Assembly (NCBI GenBank): GCA_002342805.1
Contig: DDQW01000028.1
Coordinates: 1-38,328 of the forward strand
Reading direction: 5' to 3'
DNA length: 38,328 bases
From: Clostridiales bacterium UBA2432
GTDB lineage: Bacteria > Bacillota > Clostridia > Lachnospirales > Vallitaleaceae
A model generated the notes under the pieces. That model saw nothing but the letters and a program-made list of their open reading frames with translations, was not told where the DNA came from and made no database searches. The position numbers and the translations under genes were made by a program. Shown here one piece after another: positions 8,030-15,992 of this stretch (positions within the stretch are counted from its first letter, which is position 1; each line of letters starts with the position of its first letter).

Positions 8030-8287
8030 CTATTTACCCTCAGTTAAATATTTTTCCAAAGCAACAACCGCTTCTTCTTCATCTTCACCTTCTGCCGTAA
8101 TAAGGATTGATTCTCCCTCTAATACGCCTAACGACATCATTCCCATAATACTTTTCGCATTAACTTTTTTATTTTGAACGGATACGTAAATGTTACTTTG
8201 GAATTGACTCGCTGCTTGTACAAACAAGGCAACCGGCCTCGCTTCTAAACCTGATGCAATTTTTACTTCAATGTTCTTTTCCTTCAT
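8030..8287 (-). CDS. crh: HPr-family regulatory protein, Crh-like (His15 replaced by Glu)
   Basis: An 85-aa HPr-fold protein. The site that carries PEP-derived phosphate in HPr (GLHARP) reads GLEARP, with Glu at residue 15, so it cannot act as a PTS phosphocarrier at that site. The regulatory serine is kept at residue 46 (NAKSIMGMMSLG), the target of HPr kinase in Firmicutes. This pattern matches Bacillus Crh, which has Gln15 and acts with CcpA and in methylglyoxal/glycolysis control. The location next to whiA-yvcK-rapZ is that of Bacillus crh. It overlaps the whiA end by 20 bases. Regulation through Ser46 phosphorylation is inferred from the family. Confidence 0.88.
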   Translation of the reverse strand: MKEKNIEVKIASGLEARPVALFVQAASQFQSNIYVSVQNKKVNAKSIMGMMSLGVLEGESILITAEGEDEEEAVVALEKYLTEGK

Positions 8288-9236
8288 GATGATCCTCCCT
8301 TGCTTCTCTTAAACTTTCTGCATAATGGCTTATTTTTCTTAATCGGTGATTTACACCCGATTTTCCTACAGACTGTGACAACATTTGGCCTAATTCTTTT
8401 AAGCTTGATTCACTATGATCTAACCTTAGCAGAGCCAACTCTTCAAGTCCTTCTGATAAGGTATGTAAACCAACAGTTTCTTGAATATACTTAATATCTT
8501 CAATCTGCCGAACTGCAGCAGAGACCGTTTTATTTATATTTGCAGTTTCACAGTTCACAATGCGATTAACATTATTGCGCATCTCTTTTAAAATTCGTAA
8601 ATTTTCTAATTTCATTAAGGCAACATGTGCTTCAATAACATTTAAAAATTCGACAATCTGAGCGCCTTCTTTTAAATAGACAACATGATATTTTTTTCGA
8701 AGAACAATCTTCGCATCCATATCAAAATGATTCATAAGGGCTACGAGTTGTTCACTGTGTGATTCCCGCCCGTCAACAATTTCCAAATGATATGTCTTAT
8801 CCGGTTCGCTCATGGATCCTGCTGCTAAAAATGTACCACGAATATAGGCCCTGCGACAACAGGTTTCTGCTACAATTAATGGATCAATTCGGTAGTGAAC
8901 CTCTTCATTCTCAAGCAAGTGACACGCCTGCAAAATCTTCGTGACATCTACACGTTTCAATACATATATATTGTACACTCTTTTCTTTTTTAAATATTGA
9001 CTCTTGCGAGTAACGACTTCAATATTAATATTAAATGTTTTCTTTAATAATGTAAAGTACTTTCTTGCAACGGCGACATTTTCCGTATGCACCATAATCC
9101 CGTAACGATTTCGCTTTGTGTCATATTCAATCGTTCCGCTCATATTAATGATTGCCGTAATTTCTGCAATTCTACAATGCCTTGCCGCTCCTATATGGCG
9201 AGCTGTCTCTTCTTTAATTGTTGAAGAAAAGGACAT
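8268..9236 (-). CDS. whiA: WhiA DNA-binding protein (sporulation/cell-division regulator)
   Basis: A 322-aa protein with the WhiA layout: an N-terminal LAGLIDADG-like endonuclease fold (about 1-220, without catalytic activity in the family) and a C-terminal helix-turn-helix (about 235-310, ending KSGVNHRLRKISHYAE). WhiA is needed for sporulation in actinomycetes and influences division and chromosome segregation in Bacillus. ATG follows GAGGTG at a normal distance. Its position between yvcK and crh is the conserved Firmicute order. Confidence 0.94.
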   Translation of the reverse strand: MSFSSTIKEETARHIGAARHCRIAEITAIINMSGTIEYDTKRNRYGIMVHTENVAVARKYFTLLKKTFNINIEVVTRKSQYLKKKRVYNIYVLKRVDVTKILQACHLLENEEVHYRIDPLIVAETCCRRAYIRGTFLAAGSMSEPDKTYHLEIVDGRESHSEQLVALMNHFDMDAKIVLRKKYHVVYLKEGAQIVEFLNVIEAHVALMKLENLRILKEMRNNVNRIVNCETANINKTVSAAVRQIEDIKYIQETVGLHTLSEGLEELALLRLDHSESSLKELGQMLSQSVGKSGVNHRLRKISHYAESLREAREDHHEGKEH

Positions 9237-9250
9237 CCAATCACCTCTTC

Positions 9251-10204
9251 CTATAATTCAATGATGACTTCTGCTAATTTTTCTGCATCATGACGTATAT
9301 ATCCATTTTCTGTGCAATACCAGCTAAACTGATTTTCAATGACATTTCTATATTTGTCGAGTTCAATATCATTAACAACTTTTATGGCATGTTCTTGTAA
9401 ATACTGTTGACGAACACTTTCATCAAATATAGAATTATCAGCAATGATATATTCTAAAACGCCTTCCCCAAGATACTTTTCAATCGCTTCAACATGCATC
9501 TTTAATGTATAGCCATCTGTCTCTCCCGGCTGCGTCATAATATTCCCCACATAGACAATTGTAGCAAAGGACTGCTTAATGGCATCCACAATACCACTGA
9601 CTAAGAGATTAGGAATAATACTCGTATATAAACTTCCCGGACCTAAAATAAGTAAATCCGCTTTTAAAATTGCTTCGATTGCTTTTGGATAGGGTTCTAC
9701 TTGCTCAGGAACGAGTTCAACACCTAGAATCCGTTTATGGCTACTCTTATTGGTATATACTATCTCATGTTCTCCGACAATGGTTGTTCCATCTTCGTAG
9801 GTGGCTTTTAACTGTATATCTTCCATAGAAACCGGTAATACCTGACCTTTGACCGCCAACACTTCATTGGCTTTTTCAACCGCTTTTTCAAAACTTCCGT
9901 AGATTGAGGTTAACGCTGCCAAAAAAAGATTCCCTAGATTGTGGTCTTTGAGCACGCCTTCATGAAATCGATATCGGAAAACCTCTTTCATAATTGGTTC
10001 TGTTTCAGCAAGAGCTAAAAGACAGTTCCTAATGTCTCCCGGAGGTAGCATATTCATCTCTTTTCGTAAAATCCCTGAATGTCCGCCATTATCCGCAACC
10101 GTGACAATGGCAGTTAGTTCATCCGTATATTCTTTTAATCCTCGTAGCATCGTTGAAAGCCCTGTTCCACCACCGATACATACAACCCGCTTATTTTTAT
10201 ACAT
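9251..10204 (-). CDS. yvcK: YvcK/gluconeogenesis factor (CofD-like)
   Basis: A 317-aa member of the YvcK family with a Rossmann-like nucleotide-sugar binding fold: IGGGTGLSTMLRGLK at the N-terminus, then TVADNGGHSG, PGDIRNCLLALAE and LGPGSLYTSIIPNL. YvcK binds UDP-sugars and is required for growth on gluconeogenic carbon and for normal cell-wall synthesis and shape in Bacillus. Despite CofD likeness it does not make F420 in this group. GAGG precedes the ATG. It lies between rapZ (9-base gap) and whiA (14-base gap). Confidence 0.93.
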   Translation of the reverse strand: MYKNKRVVCIGGGTGLSTMLRGLKEYTDELTAIVTVADNGGHSGILRKEMNMLPPGDIRNCLLALAETEPIMKEVFRYRFHEGVLKDHNLGNLFLAALTSIYGSFEKAVEKANEVLAVKGQVLPVSMEDIQLKATYEDGTTIVGEHEIVYTNKSSHKRILGVELVPEQVEPYPKAIEAILKADLLILGPGSLYTSIIPNLLVSGIVDAIKQSFATIVYVGNIMTQPGETDGYTLKMHVEAIEKYLGEGVLEYIIADNSIFDESVRQQYLQEHAIKVVNDIELDKYRNVIENQFSWYCTENGYIRHDAEKLAEVIIEL

Positions 10205-10213
10205 AACATCCTC

Positions 10214-11086
10214 TTATTTCCCTAAACGTGCATCCTTTTGTATATCACGATGATATACGTTGACACTGTATTCATCTGCATTTAATCGTGCTTGAAGTTC
10301 ATTGGCCAAGGTTACTGACCGATGCTTTCCTCCGGTACATCCAATTGCAATTACCAACTGGTTCTTTCCCTCTTGTACATAATGAGGAAGTAAAAAAGAA
10401 ACCATCTCTGTGAGTTTATTTAAGAAAGTTTTCGACGACTCCCACTTCATGACATAGTCTTGAACCTCCTGATCATTCCCACTTTTCGACCGAAGTTCTT
10501 CGAGATAAAATGGATTCGGAATAAACCGTACATCAAATACCAAGTCAGCATCAGAAGGTATTCCATACTTAAATCCAAAGGACAGCACAGATACAATGAG
10601 ATTATCATAACTTTTTTCTTCAATAAATATTTTGTAGATTTCATTTTTTAATTCCCGCGTTAACAAGGATGAGGTATCAATAATAAAATCCGCCCGACGC
10701 TTAGCTTCTTTAAGCAAAATACGTTCTTCTGCAATCCCATCCTCAATTCTACCAACACTGACCAGAGGATGGCGACGGCGGGTTTCTTTAAAGCGTTTCA
10801 CCAAAACATCATCCGAAGCCTCGAGAAAGACCATGTTAATTTTGTAGTCTGCAGATTTCAACTTATCGATTTCTTCAAATAATACATTGAAAAAGTCGCC
10901 ACCACGTACGTCAATCCCCAGAGCCACATTATTAATCCCTGAATCCGGACTAAAGCAAATATCCGCAAATTTTCCTATAAGTGTCGGTGGTAAATTATCC
11001 ACACAAAAATATCCTAAGTCTTCAAGATTTTTTAATACGGTACTCTTTCCTGCACCGGACATACCTGTTATAATTGAAAATTGCAT
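10214..11086 (-). CDS. rapZ: RapZ/YvcJ nucleotide-binding protein
   Basis: A 290-aa P-loop protein with Walker A TGMSGAGKST at residues 7-16, DVRGGDFF in the middle, and the C-terminal domain motif AIGCTGGKHRSVTLA. In Enterobacteria RapZ binds GlcN6P and steers RNase E onto sRNAs of the glmS circuit; the Firmicute homologue YvcJ hydrolyses GTP, and its target is less clear. AAAGGAG precedes ATG. It is 18 bases downstream of murB, so it is probably co-transcribed. Confidence 0.93.
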   Translation of the reverse strand: MQFSIITGMSGAGKSTVLKNLEDLGYFCVDNLPPTLIGKFADICFSPDSGINNVALGIDVRGGDFFNVLFEEIDKLKSADYKINMVFLEASDDVLVKRFKETRRRHPLVSVGRIEDGIAEERILLKEAKRRADFIIDTSSLLTRELKNEIYKIFIEEKSYDNLIVSVLSFGFKYGIPSDADLVFDVRFIPNPFYLEELRSKSGNDQEVQDYVMKWESSKTFLNKLTEMVSFLLPHYVQEGKNQLVIAIGCTGGKHRSVTLANELQARLNADEYSVNVYHRDIQKDARLGK

Positions 11087-11104
11087 CTTTTCTCCTTTGA
11101 ATTA

Positions 11105-12025
11105 TCATTCACCAATAACTTTAACTTCTCTTTCTAGCTTCACTTGATACTTATCATAAACCACTTTTTGTATATGGTCTATTAATTTAAGAACATCTGA
11201 ACAGGTTGCAGCTCCGACATTAATGATAAATCCGCAATGTTTTTCGGATACCATTGCATCTCCGACGCGATACCCTGCAAGACCTGAATCCATAATCAGC
11301 TTACCTGCATAGTAACCATGGGGTCGCTTAAACGTACTTCCCGCACTCGGGTATTCTAAGGGCTGCTTTTCTTTTCGTCGTTTATTTAATTCAAACATCA
11401 CTCGGCGGATTTCTGTCTGGTCGCCTTCTTGTAGTTCCATAACGATATCTAATGCAACCATCCGTTGGACTTGCAACATACTATGACGATAGGAAAAATC
11501 TAATTTATCATGGGTAAATTCATATAGGTTTCCTTCCAAATCAACGGCAGTTACCCGTCTTACGACTTGTTCCATTTCACCCCCATAAGCTCCTGCATTC
11601 ATAAAAACAGCTCCTCCAAGGGTTCCGGGAATTCCTGAAGCAAACTCCAAACCGCTTAAGCTAGCCCTTGCCGCAGCACTGGCCACTTGACTAAGTAAGG
11701 CTCCGGCTTGCGCTGTCATTTGATTATGGTCAATGCTAATTCGATTAAATGATCGATATAATTGGATGATGGCACCTCGAAAGCCCTCATCTGTAACTAA
11801 GAGATTACTTCCATTTCCTAATATAAATAAAGGTATCTTTTCCTCTCTACAGAGTTTTATTAAGCGACTGACCTCTTCATTGGTCTTCGGAAAAAACAGA
11901 TAGTCCGCAGGTCCTCCGATTTTAAATGATGTATATTCTTTTAAAGGTTCATCACATAATACCTGATCTTCAGAGATTATGTCATATACCTTACTTATAA
12001 ATAGTTGATTTTCTGTTGCCGACAT
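11105..12025 (-). CDS. murB: UDP-N-acetylenolpyruvoylglucosamine reductase (MurB)
   Basis: A 306-aa FAD enzyme that reduces UDP-GlcNAc-enolpyruvate to UDP-MurNAc with NADPH, the second committed step of peptidoglycan synthesis. FAD-binding motifs GNGSNLLVTDEGF and GIPGTLGGAVFMNAGAYGGE are present, and the catalytic Ser lies in YPSAGSTFKRP, as in the Bacillus-type enzyme. The start at 12025 is favoured because GGAG sits six bases upstream; an in-frame ATG four codons earlier lacks a binding site. It leads the murB-rapZ-yvcK-whiA-crh-rdgB-yfcE string. Confidence 0.95.
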   Translation of the reverse strand: MSATENQLFISKVYDIISEDQVLCDEPLKEYTSFKIGGPADYLFFPKTNEEVSRLIKLCREEKIPLFILGNGSNLLVTDEGFRGAIIQLYRSFNRISIDHNQMTAQAGALLSQVASAAARASLSGLEFASGIPGTLGGAVFMNAGAYGGEMEQVVRRVTAVDLEGNLYEFTHDKLDFSYRHSMLQVQRMVALDIVMELQEGDQTEIRRVMFELNKRRKEKQPLEYPSAGSTFKRPHGYYAGKLIMDSGLAGYRVGDAMVSEKHCGFIINVGAATCSDVLKLIDHIQKVVYDKYQVKLEREVKVIGE

Positions 12026-12070
12026 ATGCGTCTCCATTCCATTGTTCAGCTGTCATTCTATAGCTTTTTC

Positions 12071-12079
12071 ATTATACCA
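12071..12079 (-). promoter_or_regulatory. Extended -10 promoter upstream of murB
   Basis: TATAAT on the minus strand (12071-12076) with TG one base upstream, 45 bases before the murB start. No good -35 is visible, as is common for extended -10 promoters. It probably drives the seven-gene string. Confidence 0.55.
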
Positions 12080-12113
12080 CGGACGGCATAAAATAGGTAC
12101 TTAAAACCGTATT

Positions 12114-12145
12114 AAAAAAGGACCGAACAGAATCTGAACGGCCCC
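12114..12145 (-). terminator. Terminator of the PPIase gene
   Basis: An inverted repeat (12120-12130 with 12134-12144, two mismatched bases and one G-T pair) followed on the minus strand by six T. It sits a few bases past the PPIase stop and insulates murB. Confidence 0.8.
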
Positions 12146-12156
12146 CATATTTTGAC

Positions 12157-12915
12157 TTATTTCAACGCTTCAGGATTAACTTTTACAGGGTACTCTTTTT
12201 TCAATTCGTCCACTGCTTTAAAATATACATCCGCTTGCTTTGATTGTGCCAATTGACCATTAATTGTTTCTTTCACTTGTTCAAGTGGCTGAACAGCTGC
12301 CGGAATAATCTCATCAACAACAATTAAATGGAATCCGAATTGAGTTTGTACCGGACCTACCAATTCTCCGATTGTTGCATCGAATGCAGCGTCTTCAAAT
12401 TCTTTAACCATTTGACCACGACCAAATTCGCCTAATTCACCACCACGTTCTTTTGAAGGGCATGTTGAATGCTCTTTTGCCGCTTCTTCAAAACTTTTAC
12501 CGTCTTCGATTTCTTGCTTTACTTCTAGCGCTTTTTCCTCTGAGTCAACAAGAATATGCTTAGCACTTGCCTTTTCAGTTTCCGTATATTGGTCTCTGTT
12601 CTCATCATAATGACTGCTAATCTCATCATCTGAAACTTCGATTCCTTCAAACAGCTTGTTTACTGCATATCGTTGCAATAAAGTTCGTGCTGTATCTTCT
12701 AAAATCTTTTTGAATTCTTCTTCTTGATCAAGATTGTTCTTCTTCGCGTCTAAATATAAGAGTTCACCTGCAATCATCTCATCAAGTAAACGTACTCGAC
12801 CTTCTTCGCCTGCAACACTTTGTGCATGCTCTTGAGGTATATTTCTTAAGATATTAATCATTTGCTCTTTTGTGATTTCAATATCACCAACTGTAGCTAA
12901 TACAACTTTTTCCAT
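12157..12915 (-). CDS. Parvulin-type peptidyl-prolyl isomerase, cytosolic
   Basis: A 252-aa protein with an N-terminal helical SurA/PrsA-like chaperone region (about 15-105) and a PpiC rotamase domain (about 110-205) with KASAKHILVDSEEKA, CPSKERGGELGEFGRGQM and VQTQFGFHLI. No signal peptide or lipobox is present: the protein begins MEKVVLATVGDIEITKE, so it is probably cytosolic, unlike PrsA. The start at 12915 has GGAG six bases upstream; an ATG five codons earlier has none. It forms a one-gene unit between its own promoter and terminator. The client proteins are unknown. Confidence 0.9.
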   Translation of the reverse strand: MEKVVLATVGDIEITKEQMINILRNIPQEHAQSVAGEEGRVRLLDEMIAGELLYLDAKKNNLDQEEEFKKILEDTARTLLQRYAVNKLFEGIEVSDDEISSHYDENRDQYTETEKASAKHILVDSEEKALEVKQEIEDGKSFEEAAKEHSTCPSKERGGELGEFGRGQMVKEFEDAAFDATIGELVGPVQTQFGFHLIVVDEIIPAAVQPLEQVKETINGQLAQSKQADVYFKAVDELKKEYPVKVNPEALK

Positions 12916-12955
12916 TTTGTCTCCTAACATAAATTTATTTTAGTTTTCACCATAT

Positions 12956-12984
12956 AGTATTACATATTTTGATTTTTTTCGCAA
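12956..12984 (-). promoter_or_regulatory. Candidate promoter of the PPIase gene
   Basis: TTGCGA (12979-12984), 17 bases, AATACT (12956-12961) with an extended TG on the minus strand. Each hexamer matches the consensus at four of six positions. Confidence 0.45.
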
Positions 12985-13014
12985 CAGTCGAAAGCGAATT
13001 TGTATTTTGTCCAC

Positions 13015-13043
13015 TTGAGTCTCTATACCCCTTGGTGTATAAT
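13015..13043 (+). promoter_or_regulatory. Promoter of the aldose 1-epimerase gene
   Basis: TTGAGT (13015-13020), 17 bases, TATAAT (13038-13043), 25 bases before the start codon. It is back to back with the PPIase promoter. Confidence 0.75.
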
Positions 13044-13068
13044 GAAGTCAAAAAAGGAGATTTACATT

Positions 13069-14112
13069 ATGGAAATTAGCAAAAAGCTCTTTGGCAAAAC
13101 GAAAGCCGGGGACGAAGTCATTCAATACACTTTAACCAATGAAAACGGCGCCAATGTATCTATATTAAATCTTGGTGGAATTATACGAGAAATTAATGTC
13201 CCTGATCAAAACGGTACTTTAAAAAATGTCGCTGTCAGTTATGATGATGTGGAAAAATACGAAACTTACGGCGGATACATCGGCGCAATGATTGGTCGCG
13301 TTGGCGGACGCATCTCAAATGCAGCTTTTGACATCGATGGAACAAGCTATACTTTGGCCAAAAATGATGGTAACAACAACCTACATGGTGGTCATGTCGG
13401 TTTTGATAAAATCATTTGGGAAGTCAGCGAGTATTGCAGTGATGAAAAAGCAAGCTTAACCTTACATCATATGAGTCCGGATATGACAGAAGGCTTTCCC
13501 GGAAATCTCGATTGCAACGTTACTTATAGTTTCGATAACAAGAACGCTTTATCGATTCAATATACCTGTACAACAGATAAGAAAACCTTTGTTAATTTAA
13601 CTAATCATTGTTACTTTAACTTAAGCGGTGATTATTCAACGACAATTCATGACCATGAATTAACCATTCTTGCCAATCAGTACACTCCTGTTAATGCAGA
13701 GACAATTGCAACAGGAATTGAACCTGTCCAAGGAACCGTCTTTGATTTTAGAGAAGGTAAAACCATTGGCAAAAATATTCATGATGACGTTACCCAACTT
13801 CTTCTTCCCGGGGGATACGATCATGCCTTTGAATTAAATCAACCCTCATCAGGACCTCTTATGATTGCCAAAGATCCCAAAACTGGCCGAACAATGGAAA
13901 TTTCAACAGACGCAGCTTGTGTTGTCTTCTATTCAGGAAATCACTTAGATGATTCTTTTATTGCTAGTGGTGGCATACCTCTTCAAAAACAAGCTGCTTT
14001 TTGTTTGGAAACGCAATATTATCCGGATGCAATTAATGCACCTTTTGTAAAAAGTGTTTTCTTAGAACCCGAACAGGTTTATAGAACAAAAACGACCTAC
14101 ACATTTAAATAA
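13069..14112 (+). CDS. galM: Aldose 1-epimerase (galactose mutarotase)
   Basis: A 347-aa enzyme that interconverts alpha and beta anomers of galactose, glucose and related sugars. Family motifs are present: NNLHGGHVGFDK (substrate-binding His), FVNLTNHCYFNLSG (catalytic His) and LPGGYDHAF. The catalytic Glu is expected in CLETQYYPDAINAP, and that segment is intact. Length is standard. The start at 13069 follows AAGGAG closely; the frame is open further upstream, but that stretch contains the promoter. No Leloir genes are adjacent, so it may be a general mutarotase rather than part of a gal operon. Confidence 0.93.
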   Translation: MEISKKLFGKTKAGDEVIQYTLTNENGANVSILNLGGIIREINVPDQNGTLKNVAVSYDDVEKYETYGGYIGAMIGRVGGRISNAAFDIDGTSYTLAKNDGNNNLHGGHVGFDKIIWEVSEYCSDEKASLTLHHMSPDMTEGFPGNLDCNVTYSFDNKNALSIQYTCTTDKKTFVNLTNHCYFNLSGDYSTTIHDHELTILANQYTPVNAETIATGIEPVQGTVFDFREGKTIGKNIHDDVTQLLLPGGYDHAFELNQPSSGPLMIAKDPKTGRTMEISTDAACVVFYSGNHLDDSFIASGGIPLQKQAAFCLETQYYPDAINAPFVKSVFLEPEQVYRTKTTYTFK

Positions 14113-14129
14113 GAATGCTTTTAAAGAAT

Positions 14130-14186
14130 AAAAGTCAACGTTTCTCAAGATCCCTAGCAGGATATATAAGAGACGTTGACTTTTTT
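14130..14186 (+). terminator. Bidirectional terminator between galM and proA
   Basis: AAAAGTCAACG (14130-14140) pairs with its complement (14174-14184), with TCTC/GAGA extending the stem after a one-base bulge. The loop is about 25 bases. T and A runs on each side let it stop both convergent transcripts. Confidence 0.8.
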
Positions 14187-14203
14187 AAATTATATATAGT
14201 TGT

Positions 14204-15484
14204 TTATTTTATACGTTTGTGGGTAAATTTTTTAATCCCTTTTGCATAATCATTTGCGATTTGTCCATGACCATAGAGTTTATATTTATATATGAGTAAT
14301 CCGTCTAAACCAACCGGGCCTCTTGCGTGAATCTTATTGGTGCTGATTCCGACTTCGGCTCCAAATCCATATCGGAAGCCATCACTAAAGCGCGTGGAAC
14401 AATTGTGGAATACATTTCCGGAGTCGACTAGCATCATAAACGTTTTTGCTTTTTCGGCATTTTCCGTGACGATGGTTTCCGTATGTCCGGACCCATAGGT
14501 ATTAATGTGTTCAATTGCATCTTCCATACTATCAACAATACGAATGGAAATCTCATAGTCCAGATATTCTGTCTTCCAGTCTTCCTCGGTTGCCAACTCA
14601 CAATCAATAATCATTTTTGTTTTTTCACAGCCATGAATCCGAACATTAAAGGGGGCATATGCTTTTACAAGTTCCGGCAAAAATTCTTTGGCTATGCCAC
14701 GATGAACCAACAAGGTCTCCATAGCATTACAAACAGCCACATATTGTGTTTTTGAATCAACAGCAACATCAACAGCCATTTTTATATCTGCATCCCGATG
14801 AATGTATCCATGGCAAATACCATCAGCATGCCCTAAAACCGGAATACGAGAATGTTCTATTATATAACGCACAAATTCATTGGAACCTCTAGGAATTATC
14901 AAGTCAATGTATTCATCCAAGTCTAGCATGTTGGAAACTTCTGCTCGTGACTCAAGATTATAGATCCAGGCACTGGGAATACCTGCTTCATCCGTTGCAC
15001 GGAGAATGAGTTCCGTCAACACTTTATTGGTTTGTTTCGCTTCACTTCCACCTTTTAACATAACCGCATTACCGCTTTTTAGACAAAGGCTTGCAATTTG
15101 AACAAGCGCATCTGGCCTAGACTCAAAAATAACACCGATAACACCAATCGGACAAGTCTCTTTGATAAGTGTTAATCCATCATCAAGCTCTGTTTCTAAT
15201 AATACTTCACCGACTGGTTCATCCAGCTTAATTAGACTTTCTATACCTGCCACGACTTCATCTATTTTAGCTTCATCAAATCGCAACCGCTTTAACAATG
15301 GCGCTTCTAACTGTTCAGCCTCACTTTGTTCAAGATCAAGTTGGTTGGCTGTCACAATCATTTTCTTATTTGCAACCAACACTTCCGCAATGTTTTTTAA
15401 GGCTTTATTCTTTACTTTTGTTGATGACGCCGCAAGTTTTATAGATGCTTTTTTTGCATTTGCAGCTGCTTCTAACATGTTCAT
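14204..15484 (-). CDS. proA: Glutamate-5-semialdehyde dehydrogenase (gamma-glutamyl phosphate reductase)
   Basis: A 426-aa NADPH-dependent enzyme of proline synthesis that reduces gamma-glutamyl phosphate to glutamate semialdehyde. It belongs to the aldehyde dehydrogenase superfamily; the catalytic Cys lies in YVAVCNAMETLLVH. ETCPIGVIGVIFESRPDALVQ, LKGGSEAKQTN, IPRGSNEFVRYI and the C-terminal GPVGLDGLLIYKY are typical ProA segments. GGAGG is six bases upstream of the ATG. Its usual partner proB is not upstream, where a PilZ gene with its own terminator lies; glutamate kinase must be encoded elsewhere. Confidence 0.95.
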   Translation of the reverse strand: MNMLEAAANAKKASIKLAASSTKVKNKALKNIAEVLVANKKMIVTANQLDLEQSEAEQLEAPLLKRLRFDEAKIDEVVAGIESLIKLDEPVGEVLLETELDDGLTLIKETCPIGVIGVIFESRPDALVQIASLCLKSGNAVMLKGGSEAKQTNKVLTELILRATDEAGIPSAWIYNLESRAEVSNMLDLDEYIDLIIPRGSNEFVRYIIEHSRIPVLGHADGICHGYIHRDADIKMAVDVAVDSKTQYVAVCNAMETLLVHRGIAKEFLPELVKAYAPFNVRIHGCEKTKMIIDCELATEEDWKTEYLDYEISIRIVDSMEDAIEHINTYGSGHTETIVTENAEKAKTFMMLVDSGNVFHNCSTRFSDGFRYGFGAEVGISTNKIHARGPVGLDGLLIYKYKLYGHGQIANDYAKGIKKFTHKRIK

Positions 15485-15504
15485 ATCCTACCTCCCATAA
15501 AAAA

Positions 15505-15538
15505 AGTTAACAAAAAGCAGTACGTCTCGTACTGCTTT
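15505..15538 (-). terminator. Hairpin terminator between the PilZ gene and proA
   Basis: A perfect 11-bp stem (15514-15524 with 15528-15538) and three-base loop, followed on the minus strand by TTTTT. It ends the PilZ transcript only 20 bases before proA. Since no proA promoter fits in the remaining gap, it could also act as an attenuator in a proA leader. Confidence 0.8.
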
Positions 15539-15561
15539 ATATATTTGTCATACACATCTTT

Positions 15562-15921
15562 CTATATTTCTGAATTCATGTCATCAAGAATCGATTCGTA
15601 TTCATCCACTTTCTTTGATAGGAACTCTGCTAGCCCAACAAATTCACACCCAAAATGATAACCTTCTTCTAGCTTTTCTTTACGAATAATTTTAATAACG
15701 CAGTAAAAAAAGCGCACTTCATCAAATTGAATCTTGGCGTTAAAATAATAATCCAAAGGTAATTCGTCTTTACATAAAAATCCTATACCACGTTTTGAGA
15801 TGTCTACAACTTCAATCGATTCGTTAATGTCACTTATGATCTCATTATCCTGTCGAAATAGTTTGTCAATGTCAATAATGAGTTTAATTGGCAAACGTTT
15901 GTATTTTCTCCGCTCTTCCAT
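15562..15921 (-). CDS. PilZ domain c-di-GMP-binding protein
   Basis: A 119-aa single-domain PilZ protein. The two c-di-GMP contacts are present: an arginine-rich RxxxR-type start (ERRKYKRLPI, residues 3-12) and the D/NxSxxG motif as VDISKRGIGF (about 54-63). A beta-barrel region with HFGCEFVGL and a C-terminal helix follow. No partner domain is fused, so it probably acts as a ligand-dependent adaptor on another protein. It lies directly downstream of a degenerate receiver/GGDEF-like gene (71-base gap) with its own likely promoter. The output, motility or surface behaviour, is inferred only from the family. Confidence 0.88.
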   Translation of the reverse strand: MEERRKYKRLPIKLIIDIDKLFRQDNEIISDINESIEVVDISKRGIGFLCKDELPLDYYFNAKIQFDEVRFFYCVIKIIRKEKLEEGYHFGCEFVGLAEFLSKKVDEYESILDDMNSEI

Positions 15922-15958
15922 CTATTCACCTTCTCCATCTCAGATTCATTGTCCTTTT

Positions 15959-15987
15959 ATTATAATACAAAATATGCCAAGAAACAA
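15959..15987 (-). promoter_or_regulatory. Promoter of the PilZ gene
   Basis: TTGTTT (15982-15987), 17 bases, TATAAT (15959-15964) on the minus strand. It starts just past the stop of the preceding gene (15993), so PilZ can be expressed separately. Confidence 0.6.
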
Positions 15988-15992
15988 GGTCC

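Noticed and set aside
15485..15561. T-box or riboswitch ahead of proA
   Set aside because: The region is only 77 bases, with a simple hairpin and no T-box (GGGTGGNACCGCG-like) sequence.
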